Assembly: GCF_003626695.1 (NCBI RefSeq) | Contig: NZ_RBAH01000027.1 | Span: 61,515-125,514 of the forward strand | Direction of reading: 5' to 3' | Source of the DNA: Paenibacillus ginsengarvi | Lineage (GTDB): Bacteria > Bacillota > Bacilli > Paenibacillales > NBRC-103111 | Length of the DNA: 64,000 nucleotides | In this document: positions 57,381-64,000 of the stretch, one piece after another | Layout of the letters: the number at the start of each line of letters is the position of its first letter | Position numbering within the stretch: position 1 is the stretch's first letter | Made by a program: the position numbers and the translations under genes | The notes under the pieces: model-generated | Databases searched by the model: none | Told to the model about the DNA's origin: nothing | What the model saw: only the letters and a program-made list of their open reading frames with translations

Positions 57381-58742
57381 CTATCCGGATTCGATCTGAG
57401 CGCACAGTTCTTCTTCCGTTTCGAGTCCGGCCCAGAACAGCTTCAAATCGCGGTTCATCCGTCCGAGCTCGCCCGCACCGATGCCCAGCTCGGTAAAATA
57501 GCGAAATCCGGGGATCGTCTCCCGGAATAACGAAAACCGCGAAGGCCGGTACATCGTTTCCGCGCCGACCCATTCGGCCGCCGATCGCAGCGCAGGCAAA
57601 CTGTACGTATGTTTGCGAATATACGATTGCGCCTGCGGCGAACCGAGAAACTGCATCAGCCGAATCGCGGCCGACTTCTCCTTGGAGCTTCGGTTCACCG
57701 CTAGACCGATCGAGAGCAGCAGCGACATCGGCGTGCCGAGATGCGGGACGGGCGCGACATCGAACGGAATGGAAGCCGTCTGCAAATAATTGAGATAAAA
57801 AAAGCTTGTGACAATGATCGACGCTTTGCCCTTGGCCAGCATCGTTTCCGATTCCCCGGTTGCAGCGCTGTCGGACAAATGCGCCAGTTCGTTTTTGAAA
57901 TCGCGGCACAAGCGCAGCGACTCCAGCATCTTCGTTCCGGCCAACCGGATGGAACCGCCGGCACTGCGTTCGAATCGGGCTCCGTCTTGCAGCAGCAGCA
58001 GCGGCCAGCGATTCGGGGAGTAAAAGTCGAAATGGAAGCCGACCCGCTCGCCCGGTACCGCGAGCCCTTCCGCCGCGCGGATCAGATCGCGCCATGTCCA
58101 GCTGCTGTCCGGCTCCGACATTTTTTTGTCCGCAAAATGGGCCCGGTTGTAAGCAAGCAGCAGAGGCGAGAAAATAAACGGCTGCACGAAGAGCTGTCCC
58201 TCTTCGGTGAAACCGTCCGTCAAAAAAGGATACAATTCCGAATTGCGCTCAAGCGGCTCGAGCAGCTCCTTGCCACCATTCTCGATGCAGTCCCGGAAGT
58301 CGGTATAGTTCATCATGACGATATCGAGCAGGCCTGCGGCGAAATAGTTGCCGATATAATGAAAGCTCGAGCTCGTTAACGGCACGATCTGCACTTTGAC
58401 ATGGGGGTTCGCGCTCTGGAACATCGCGATCAAATGCAGCAGGCTGGCTTCGCCGATAACCGACGCATGAAAGCCGAGCTTGACGATCGTACTCGATTCG
58501 TCCCAGAGCCCGATCACTTTATTGCCGACGCGGGGAATTTTCTCGATATACCGTTCATGAACCAAAATATCCAGCCCTTTGCGGACCGACTGGTTGCTCA
58601 GCTCGTATTGTTCGGCGAGCGCTTTCTCGGAAGGCAAATATTCGCCGAGATGCCGCTTGCCTTGGACGATTTCGTCGCGCAGGATGTTGATCATGTCGTT
58701 CAGCCGCTCGCGCGAGCTTTTCCGCTTTATCGTATGGTCCAT
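57381..58742 (-). CDS. GntR regulator fused to a sugar-ABC-type substrate-binding domain
   Basis: The 453-residue protein has an N-terminal GntR winged helix (residues ~10-75, LPSEKALAEQYELSNQSVRKGLDILVHERYIEKI). The rest looks like an extracellular solute-binding protein family 1 module (residues ~85-450), with FHASVIGEASLLHLIAMFQS, VPLTSSSFHYIG, the hinge-like YNRAHFADK and VAPVPHLGTPMSLLLSIGLAVNRSS. No signal peptide or membrane helix is present, so a periplasmic-type binding fold has been recruited as a cytoplasmic sensor for a sugar-like ligand. It is divergent in function but codirectional with the surface genes upstream, its likely targets. Normal GntR effector domains are absent. Confidence 0.85.
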   Translation of the reverse strand: MDHTIKRKSSRERLNDMINILRDEIVQGKRHLGEYLPSEKALAEQYELSNQSVRKGLDILVHERYIEKIPRVGNKVIGLWDESSTIVKLGFHASVIGEASLLHLIAMFQSANPHVKVQIVPLTSSSFHYIGNYFAAGLLDIVMMNYTDFRDCIENGGKELLEPLERNSELYPFLTDGFTEEGQLFVQPFIFSPLLLAYNRAHFADKKMSEPDSSWTWRDLIRAAEGLAVPGERVGFHFDFYSPNRWPLLLLQDGARFERSAGGSIRLAGTKMLESLRLCRDFKNELAHLSDSAATGESETMLAKGKASIIVTSFFYLNYLQTASIPFDVAPVPHLGTPMSLLLSIGLAVNRSSKEKSAAIRLMQFLGSPQAQSYIRKHTYSLPALRSAAEWVGAETMYRPSRFSLFRETIPGFRYFTELGIGAGELGRMNRDLKLFWAGLETEEELCAQIESG

Positions 58743-58835
58743 GCGTTACCCTCATTTGCGATCGATAAGAACATACCTATTATAGCAATCCTCCGTCCTG
58801 CATTGTCAATGGCTGCCAAACCTTAAAGCAAAGCT

Positions 58836-61082
58836 TCACGTCAATATCAGATTGCCTTCCATATGACGGACCGAGTCGCATTGCGCTGGCAATACGGTCC
58901 TGTCCACATGCCGCTCTACGCAGGAAGTGTGAAGCATGTACGAACCTTCGCCGAACCCGGCCTCCTCCAAAACGAGCCTGCCTCCTGTAAAGCTGGCACC
59001 GACCGCCCGGTACTCGTTCGTTCCGGCTTGGATGCGAATATGGGCCATCTCGGCATCAGCCGCCACGCTTGTAATATTGCCGATATTCCAGATCACATGG
59101 TTGCCGGGCTCGGCTTGCTGCATAAACGCCTTCCGTCCGTTCGACCCGTTGAACGAGGTGCCGGAATCGACGACCACGGTTTGTCCTTCGCGGGCGTTCG
59201 CCTCCTCCCCGCCGGAAGCTGCCAGATCCCAACGTCCGGTAAGCTCGAAGCCGCAATCCTTGAATCCGCCACCGTGTACAAAAAGCTGCTTGCAGCCGAT
59301 ACGCAAAACACCCGCCGTTCCGCTTAACCCGGTGAACCACGTATTGTCCAGCGTGAGCCGGTCGATGCTGCCAAGCAGGACATCCTCCACATGATCGAAT
59401 CGGCTGTTCGAGATGTGCAAGCTCCCGTTCACCGGCCGGTATCCGATCGCCTCAGTTCCTTCGCGGATCGGCCTGGCCAATTCTCCCCCGGCTGCCATCG
59501 CAAACCCGCAGCTATCGATCACGTTGTTCCGTTTCGATAGTTCCGAGCTTCTCGACAGCGTGACCATCCGATCAGCCGTACAGCCCTTCATGACAAGGCC
59601 GTCGAGATTGGCCCATATCGTTCCCGAATCCTCCATACCTTCCTTATAATAAGCGTGACAGTCTTCCAAAGTCAGATCCGTCAGCTTCTTATGCGCGACG
59701 ATTCGCGAGGCGACGTGCCTCTGGACGGTAATCCGCTTGGCGCTGTCTCCCCACGTCGAGCCGCTGTTGGCGAACGAGAGCAGCCCGGAATTGCCGATAT
59801 AGAGCAGATCGTGCTCGAATTGGCCGTGCGTCACGAACGGGCCGTAATCGTCCCCGTCGTTATGGCAGTTCTCGACCATACAGTAGCCCGCATTCGTGAA
59901 GTCGTTCAGATGCCTGGCGTTGCTCGTATTGCAGTCTCTAACATGTCCGTACAAAACGTGAATCTGCTGCGTCAAGTAGCCCGTGCCGCCCCAGTCGCGC
60001 TGCACCGGATTGATCAGCTCGCATCTTTCCGTTACGTAATGCGAGCAGTAACGCCTCATAATGACAGGCCAGAACACGCCTTCGGCGCGAATATCGGAAA
60101 CGTCGCATTCTACGGCAAATTCATAGGCAACCGGGTGCGAGCCGATGCAGTCCCAAGTTTCGAAAGGCCTCACGGCCGCCGAAGATGTGGGCGGAACGGG
60201 AACGCCGACAAATTTCATATCGCGAACGCAGCTTCTTACGACCGGATTTACTTTTTGGTAAGAGATTTCCCGCCCCTGCCCGATACTCCAGCCAAGCTTG
60301 TAGTTGAACCGCACATGAGTGGGGTCTACGATCTCCGTTACTTTCAGCATGTAGTCCAGCTCGCGCTGAGCCGCACCTCCGGACAGAGGAGACACTCTGG
60401 CGAGCCACCATTCGCCGGCTGCAAACCCCGCGGAATCGGCAACCTCGTATAGGTCGGTAAGCTCGGCTATATTTTCCGTCAAAACGATTGTCTGACGCTC
60501 CTCACATGGCAAACCGCGAAAAAAGAGAACGGCGCCGAACGGATTGTCCGGACTGTTCAGCTCGATTCCGCAAGTCGTAACCGTGTGTCCGTTAAAATCG
60601 ATCTCGATATGGCTGCGGTCGAATATGTGACGGCGGGCAAAGTTCAAGTCGGTGTGAACTTCAATCCGGCTAATGGACCTGTCCGCCACCATCGCCTCAA
60701 GCGCATCGTCGGCGTCCACCGTAGCGTCGAAAATGCCGAACCAGCGAAAATCGGCTGTCCCTTCGTGAACCGTCTCCCATCTTCCGCTGCAAGGTTCCAC
60801 ACCGTGCGGATTATGGACCGTGCCCCCGTTATCCGCTCGTCTGCTGTCCTCCGCATAACGGACCCATTTACCGCCTCCGTCGCCATCCTCCCGATAACCT
60901 CCGACGCGGACGGTCGTTCCCGAGGCAAGCCCGGAAACGGAAAGTCTCAGCAAAGCATCAACGCTGGGAACGAATGCAACATTTCCGGCATTCGAGCGGT
61001 ACTCGCCGCCACCGTGTTCGCAATCCTTCAAAGCCGAGTCCGGCTTACCATTCGTGCATTGCTTCTGGCTCCAATTTTCCAA
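58836..61082 (-). CDS. Right-handed beta-helix protein, tailspike/pectate-lyase-like
   Basis: The 748-residue product starts at TTG behind AAGGAG. After a short leader with no signal peptide, residues ~35-110 resemble the head-binding or connector region of phage tailspike-type proteins (VRVGGYREDGDGGGKWVRYAED). Residues ~110-640 form a long right-handed beta-helix pattern with GHTVTT-like turns and CHAYYKEGMEDSG. The C-terminal ~100 residues are homologous to the protein cut off at 63702-64000. No catalytic residues can be named. It may bind or cleave a surface polysaccharide. Absence of a signal peptide leaves its export route unclear. Confidence 0.75.
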   Translation of the reverse strand: MENWSQKQCTNGKPDSALKDCEHGGGEYRSNAGNVAFVPSVDALLRLSVSGLASGTTVRVGGYREDGDGGGKWVRYAEDSRRADNGGTVHNPHGVEPCSGRWETVHEGTADFRWFGIFDATVDADDALEAMVADRSISRIEVHTDLNFARRHIFDRSHIEIDFNGHTVTTCGIELNSPDNPFGAVLFFRGLPCEERQTIVLTENIAELTDLYEVADSAGFAAGEWWLARVSPLSGGAAQRELDYMLKVTEIVDPTHVRFNYKLGWSIGQGREISYQKVNPVVRSCVRDMKFVGVPVPPTSSAAVRPFETWDCIGSHPVAYEFAVECDVSDIRAEGVFWPVIMRRYCSHYVTERCELINPVQRDWGGTGYLTQQIHVLYGHVRDCNTSNARHLNDFTNAGYCMVENCHNDGDDYGPFVTHGQFEHDLLYIGNSGLLSFANSGSTWGDSAKRITVQRHVASRIVAHKKLTDLTLEDCHAYYKEGMEDSGTIWANLDGLVMKGCTADRMVTLSRSSELSKRNNVIDSCGFAMAAGGELARPIREGTEAIGYRPVNGSLHISNSRFDHVEDVLLGSIDRLTLDNTWFTGLSGTAGVLRIGCKQLFVHGGGFKDCGFELTGRWDLAASGGEEANAREGQTVVVDSGTSFNGSNGRKAFMQQAEPGNHVIWNIGNITSVAADAEMAHIRIQAGTNEYRAVGASFTGGRLVLEEAGFGEGSYMLHTSCVERHVDRTVLPAQCDSVRHMEGNLILT

Positions 61083-61129
61083 CTTCGCCTGCTCCTTTTT
61101 TGCAACTGACTCGTTTCTGATTTGTTTCG

Positions 61130-61158
61130 ATTATAGGTTTACTCCCGGACATTGTCAA
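61130..61158 (-). promoter_or_regulatory. Consensus SigA promoter of the beta-helix gene
   Basis: Minus-strand TTGACA (61153-61158) and TATAAT (61130-61135) spaced 17 bp. The start is about 40 nt before the TTG codon at 61082. Confidence 0.82.
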
Positions 61159-61179
61159 CCAAAGCGGGAAGCCTTTCGC

Positions 61180-61213
61180 AAAAAAGTCCCGACGGAGCTC
61201 TCCCGCCGAGACT
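61180..61213 (-). terminator. Intrinsic terminator of the SLH gene
   Basis: Minus-strand 11-bp stem with G-U pairs (61203-61213 with 61185-61195) followed by six T residues, 11 nt after the stop at 61224. Confidence 0.82.
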
Positions 61214-61223
61214 GATTCGTACA

Positions 61224-63683
61224 TTACGGTATGATGACGGAAGCCGAGCTCCCGCCCCAAGCTACGATTAAATAGTTTCCGGCTGGCAAGCCCACAGTGG
61301 ACATCGCAGCTTCTGTGTTTGCCGCCGTCTGGATTTTCCTGGCGCTTCCCACCGTAACGGCACGCTCCAGATCGGCTTTTGTCAAGCTTGCACCGCGATG
61401 GTACAAATACACCTCGGCTGCTCGGTCCGTGACAACGGTCACATTCGATCCGTTCGTCTCTTTTCGCACAGTCAGCGACGGACCGAAATCGAACTCTACC
61501 GCCGTTTTCGCCGCAAGCGGAGCGCCGTTCGAATCTTTCAGAGCATTCACCGGCAGCTCGATCTTCGCCGGACCCACCGGTGCGTTTGCAAACGTAATGC
61601 GCAGCACATTGTCGCGAATTTCCAGTGTGTCGTTAATCGCATAGGTGCCGCTTGTTACGGTACCGCCGTAAGTGGCATACGATACGGTAGCCTTCAAGGC
61701 CTCCATAGTGGCGAAGCCGTTTTGAATCGGTTTGTTGAAGCCGATATCGATCATCTTGCTGTTGCTGTATACGTAGAGTGAATTTTGAGCGAGCGGCGTG
61801 CTCGCCGGTGCGTTAAGCCGAAGTTCTTGATCCCCGCTGTACGCGCTCAGCGCATAACTACCGTTCACGCCGACGACGATGTAATCTCCCGGGACTAACC
61901 CGGCGGTTGATAGTATCGCCTTCTCGCCTGCGTTTACTTGCTTGCGTATGCCTTTGCCCTGTTCGACGACGTAATCCAGCAGTGTCAAGTAGCGGGATGT
62001 CGCTCCAGGAACGAGGTAGATGGTCCCAGCCTGGTCCAGAGTGGCGTAGACGGAATCCCCTACCGTGGCGATGCGCTGGCCGCCTACATAGACACTTTCG
62101 GTTACGGTTCCTCCGAGAGGCAATGAAGCAAGAGGCACAGTTACTTGGCCAGGGTTTCCTCCGTTACCCGGATCCGTCGGCGGATTGCCCCCATTGCCCG
62201 GGTCCGTCGGCGGATTCCCTCCGTTACCCGGATCAGTTGGCGGGTTCCCTCCATTGCCCGGATCCGTCGGCGGGTTCCCCCCGTTGCCTGGATCTATCGG
62301 CGGGTTCCCTCCTCCATTACCCGGGTCTGCCGTTGAGTCTTCCCCGTTATCCGTAGCGGTGGAGGACGTTCCTCCTGCCCCCGCGGATGAACCAGTACCG
62401 CTGCCGTTCTCGATTTTACCCGGTGCCTTCTCGAAGACGATTCCGATCGCATTGATAACGGCGTGCTTTATATCCCCTTGCCCAAACACGGACGTAACGG
62501 CATTCAGAACGAGCATCAGGATCGAAGACTCTTTTCCGAAAACAAGCTTGGTGTCCTTAGCGTTGGAACCGACGCTCAGCTTTGCGATCGTGCCTTTCGG
62601 CACTTCAACGAGCAATCCCGATGCGAGTAGCTGCACATTCCCGAAGCTGCCGGCCAGCGTAATTTTCGTCTCTTTCGGAAGCGACTCCGACACAGTCACC
62701 GTATCGATGCCTGTACCCGTTACATCACCCGTCTCGATAATAACTCCCGAGAGTACGAGCACTTCCTTAATCGAGGTCGTGCCGCCGGCTGCGATCCTTA
62801 CCAGTCCGTTCTTCTTGTCCACAATAACTTGAGCGAGCACGCTGCCTTCAATGTGCACGCTGTTGGCTCCGCCGCCGTTGATTTGCGTCTTGCCGGCTAC
62901 CGTAACGTTTTGCAGTGTAACATCGCCTTCGCCGATGCCCTCCGCGAGTTGCAAATCGCCGGCAATGCTCATGTTTCGCAGGGTAACGCCCGGCGCGGTG
63001 ACGACGACATTGCCTTTAATCGTCTCCGTACCGTTTTGCGGTCCGAACACACCCGCTTTATGGTAGATCGCAGCGCTCATCGCCCGGTCCAGCATCACGA
63101 CCGCTTCCGCGCGCGTCACCATAACCGCCGGACGGAAAGAACCGTCCTCGTAGCCGTCGATAATGCCTTTCGCGGCTAAAGCACCGATAGCGCTGCGGCT
63201 CCAATCCGCAATGGAAGCGCCATCCTTAAACTTCGTCACCGCTTTCGCCGATTCGGAAGCACCGAGTTTAAGCAGTCGGGCAAGCATAACGGCCAGCTCT
63301 TGACGACTAACGTTTGTCTCGACGCGAATGCTGTTATCCTCATAACCCTCGATGTAACCGGCCTTGACGGCTTTGGCTACGTCGACGTAAGACCAGTGCT
63401 CTTTGCCGAGATCGGCGAAGCGGATGTCCGCAGACTCCGTCAAGCCTTGGGTCCGGTTGATCAGGGCGACCAGTTCGCCCCGTTTTACCGATTGATTCGG
63501 TCTCAGGCTGCCGTCTTCGTAGCCTTGAATAAATCCTTTTTGCAACCAGGCCGACAGCTGCGTCTCCGCCCAGTGACCTGTACGATCCGTCGTATTGTCC
63601 ATTGCGTAAGCGAGCTGCCAGCCGGATGTCATCAGACATACGATAAGCAGAACGATAGCATGGCGCTTCATTGTACGAAACAC
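61224..63683 (-). CDS. S-layer-homology surface protein with Gly/Pro repeat linker
   Basis: The 819-residue product starts at GTG behind GGAGGAG and has a signal peptide (residues ~1-27, ending AYA). Three SLH domains follow (residues ~30-210, each with GYxDGS(L/F)RP-like motifs), which would bind pyruvylated cell-wall polymer. A beta-helical region (residues ~215-410) comes next, then a linker with about five copies of a ten-residue PPTDPGNGGN repeat and a C-terminal region with Ig-like folds (residues ~500-819). It lies between two related beta-helix genes and is probably cotranscribed with the one at the window edge. No catalytic motif is visible; it may be a scaffold or adhesin. Confidence 0.88.
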   Translation of the reverse strand: MFRTMKRHAIVLLIVCLMTSGWQLAYAMDNTTDRTGHWAETQLSAWLQKGFIQGYEDGSLRPNQSVKRGELVALINRTQGLTESADIRFADLGKEHWSYVDVAKAVKAGYIEGYEDNSIRVETNVSRQELAVMLARLLKLGASESAKAVTKFKDGASIADWSRSAIGALAAKGIIDGYEDGSFRPAVMVTRAEAVVMLDRAMSAAIYHKAGVFGPQNGTETIKGNVVVTAPGVTLRNMSIAGDLQLAEGIGEGDVTLQNVTVAGKTQINGGGANSVHIEGSVLAQVIVDKKNGLVRIAAGGTTSIKEVLVLSGVIIETGDVTGTGIDTVTVSESLPKETKITLAGSFGNVQLLASGLLVEVPKGTIAKLSVGSNAKDTKLVFGKESSILMLVLNAVTSVFGQGDIKHAVINAIGIVFEKAPGKIENGSGTGSSAGAGGTSSTATDNGEDSTADPGNGGGNPPIDPGNGGNPPTDPGNGGNPPTDPGNGGNPPTDPGNGGNPPTDPGNGGNPGQVTVPLASLPLGGTVTESVYVGGQRIATVGDSVYATLDQAGTIYLVPGATSRYLTLLDYVVEQGKGIRKQVNAGEKAILSTAGLVPGDYIVVGVNGSYALSAYSGDQELRLNAPASTPLAQNSLYVYSNSKMIDIGFNKPIQNGFATMEALKATVSYATYGGTVTSGTYAINDTLEIRDNVLRITFANAPVGPAKIELPVNALKDSNGAPLAAKTAVEFDFGPSLTVRKETNGSNVTVVTDRAAEVYLYHRGASLTKADLERAVTVGSARKIQTAANTEAAMSTVGLPAGNYLIVAWGGSSASVIIP
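62148..62325. repeat. 30-bp tandem repeats inside the SLH gene
   Basis: About five and a half 30-bp units encode the ten-residue repeat DPGNGGNPPT. Copies differ at several third positions, so they are not freshly duplicated. Copy number may vary between strains. Confidence 0.85.
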
Positions 63684-63701
63684 GTGCCAACTCCTCCCCC
63701 G

Positions 63702-64000
63702 TTATGCGATCGTCAAGTTATCCGTGCTGGTCTGAATCGAACCCGTCTCCGCAGGAAGTGCCGAACGATTGACGTTTTCTTCGATCACGGAGCTGATGAA
63801 CATATAGTTGCTTCCGCCGAAGCCGCCGCCCGTCACGGCGTATTTCCCTCCGACAAAACGCGACCCGTACGCCTTCAGCTTATGAGTGCCGCCCTCGATA
63901 TGAAAATGCGCCGTACTCGCATCCGCCGCCGTACTCGTCAGCTCGCCGAGGCTCCACGTGATGACGTTACCTGGATCGACGCTTTTCAGAAACGCCTTCT
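63702..64000 (-). CDS. Second beta-helix protein, N-terminus beyond window edge
   Basis: I translated the minus strand from 64000 to a TAA at 63702-63704, giving 99 C-terminal residues of an open frame. They align by eye with the C-terminus of the 58836-61082 protein: KAFLKSVDPGNVITWSLGEL against KAFMQQAEPGNHVIWNIGNI, and YGSRFVGGKYAVTGGGFGGSNYMF against VGASFTGGRLVLEEAGFGEGSYML (in part). It is thus a paralogous beta-helix protein, upstream of and 18 bp from the SLH gene start. Its catalytic or binding part cannot be seen. Confidence 0.75.
   Translation of the reverse strand, partial: KAFLKSVDPGNVITWSLGELTSTAADASTAHFHIEGGTHKLKAYGSRFVGGKYAVTGGGFGGSNYMFISSVIEENVNRSALPAETGSIQTSTDNLTIA

Noticed and set aside
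62148..62325. Regular 30-bp repeats that could suggest a CRISPR array.
   Set aside because: The repeats are contiguous without spacers, remain in frame in a long surface-protein gene and encode a ten-residue repeat.

Overview
The window looks like chromosomal DNA of a spore-forming Gram-positive bacterium of the Paenibacillus/Cohnella type. The support is the moderately high GC content, a Bacillus-style gene order (hisC-tyrA ... ypiF-qcrABC-ypjA-ypjB-ypjC-ypjD-dapB-mgsA-bshB1-bshA-cca-birA-panBCD-dinG ... ypmB ... asnS-dnaD), bacillithiol genes, the sporulation-linked ypjB, a proline T-box riboswitch and S-layer-homology surface proteins. No tRNA, rRNA, CRISPR array, prophage or insertion sequence was recognised.

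Layout. 1-4.3 kb (minus): a heparinase II/III-like protein, cut by the window edge, followed by two Gfo/Idh/MocA sugar dehydrogenases, suggesting polysaccharide or uronic-acid catabolism. 4.6-6.3 kb (plus): a LysR regulator and a PhnP-like metallo-hydrolase. 6.4 kb (minus): a stand-alone methylglyoxal synthase. 7.0-9.9 kb (minus): a class III aminotransferase and two amidohydrolase-fold proteins behind a palindromic operator-like site, which may be an uncharacterised small pathway. 10.2-20.5 kb: methionine salvage (mtnU, mtnE, mtnW, mtnX, mtnB) interleaved with proline genes (proB, proS, proA, proC). A T-box leader precedes proB, and mtnWXB are the tail of the same gene string.

20.6-32.4 kb: dnaD, asnS, ackA with an hbd-like dehydrogenase, an FtsH-like membrane protease with a small membrane partner, a four-helix haem-copper-oxidase-like protein, ypmB, an MTA/SAH deaminase, a DUF47-PiT phosphate uptake pair and rex. 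32.4-44.7 kb (all minus): dinG, a TPR protein, panD, panC, panB behind a terminator/antiterminator leader, birA, cca, bshA, bshB1, a second mgsA, dapB and a MazG-like hydrolase. 44.9-57.2 kb: a YitT protein, ypjB, ypjA, the menaquinol-cytochrome c reductase operon qcrABC, ypiF, an IDEAL-domain protein, a gamma-carbonic-anhydrase-like protein, an ECF sigma/anti-sigma pair, tyrA and hisC. A probable 77-nt small RNA lies between tyrA and the sigma gene.

57.4-64 kb (minus) is accessory: a GntR regulator fused to a sugar-binding-protein-like domain, two related beta-helix proteins (one cut by the window edge) and an SLH-domain surface protein with a Gly/Pro repeat linker. The conserved blocks serve amino-acid and cofactor synthesis, redox balance and respiration. 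The two ends serve extracellular carbohydrate and cell-surface functions. All assignments come from reading motifs and gene order; no database search was possible.
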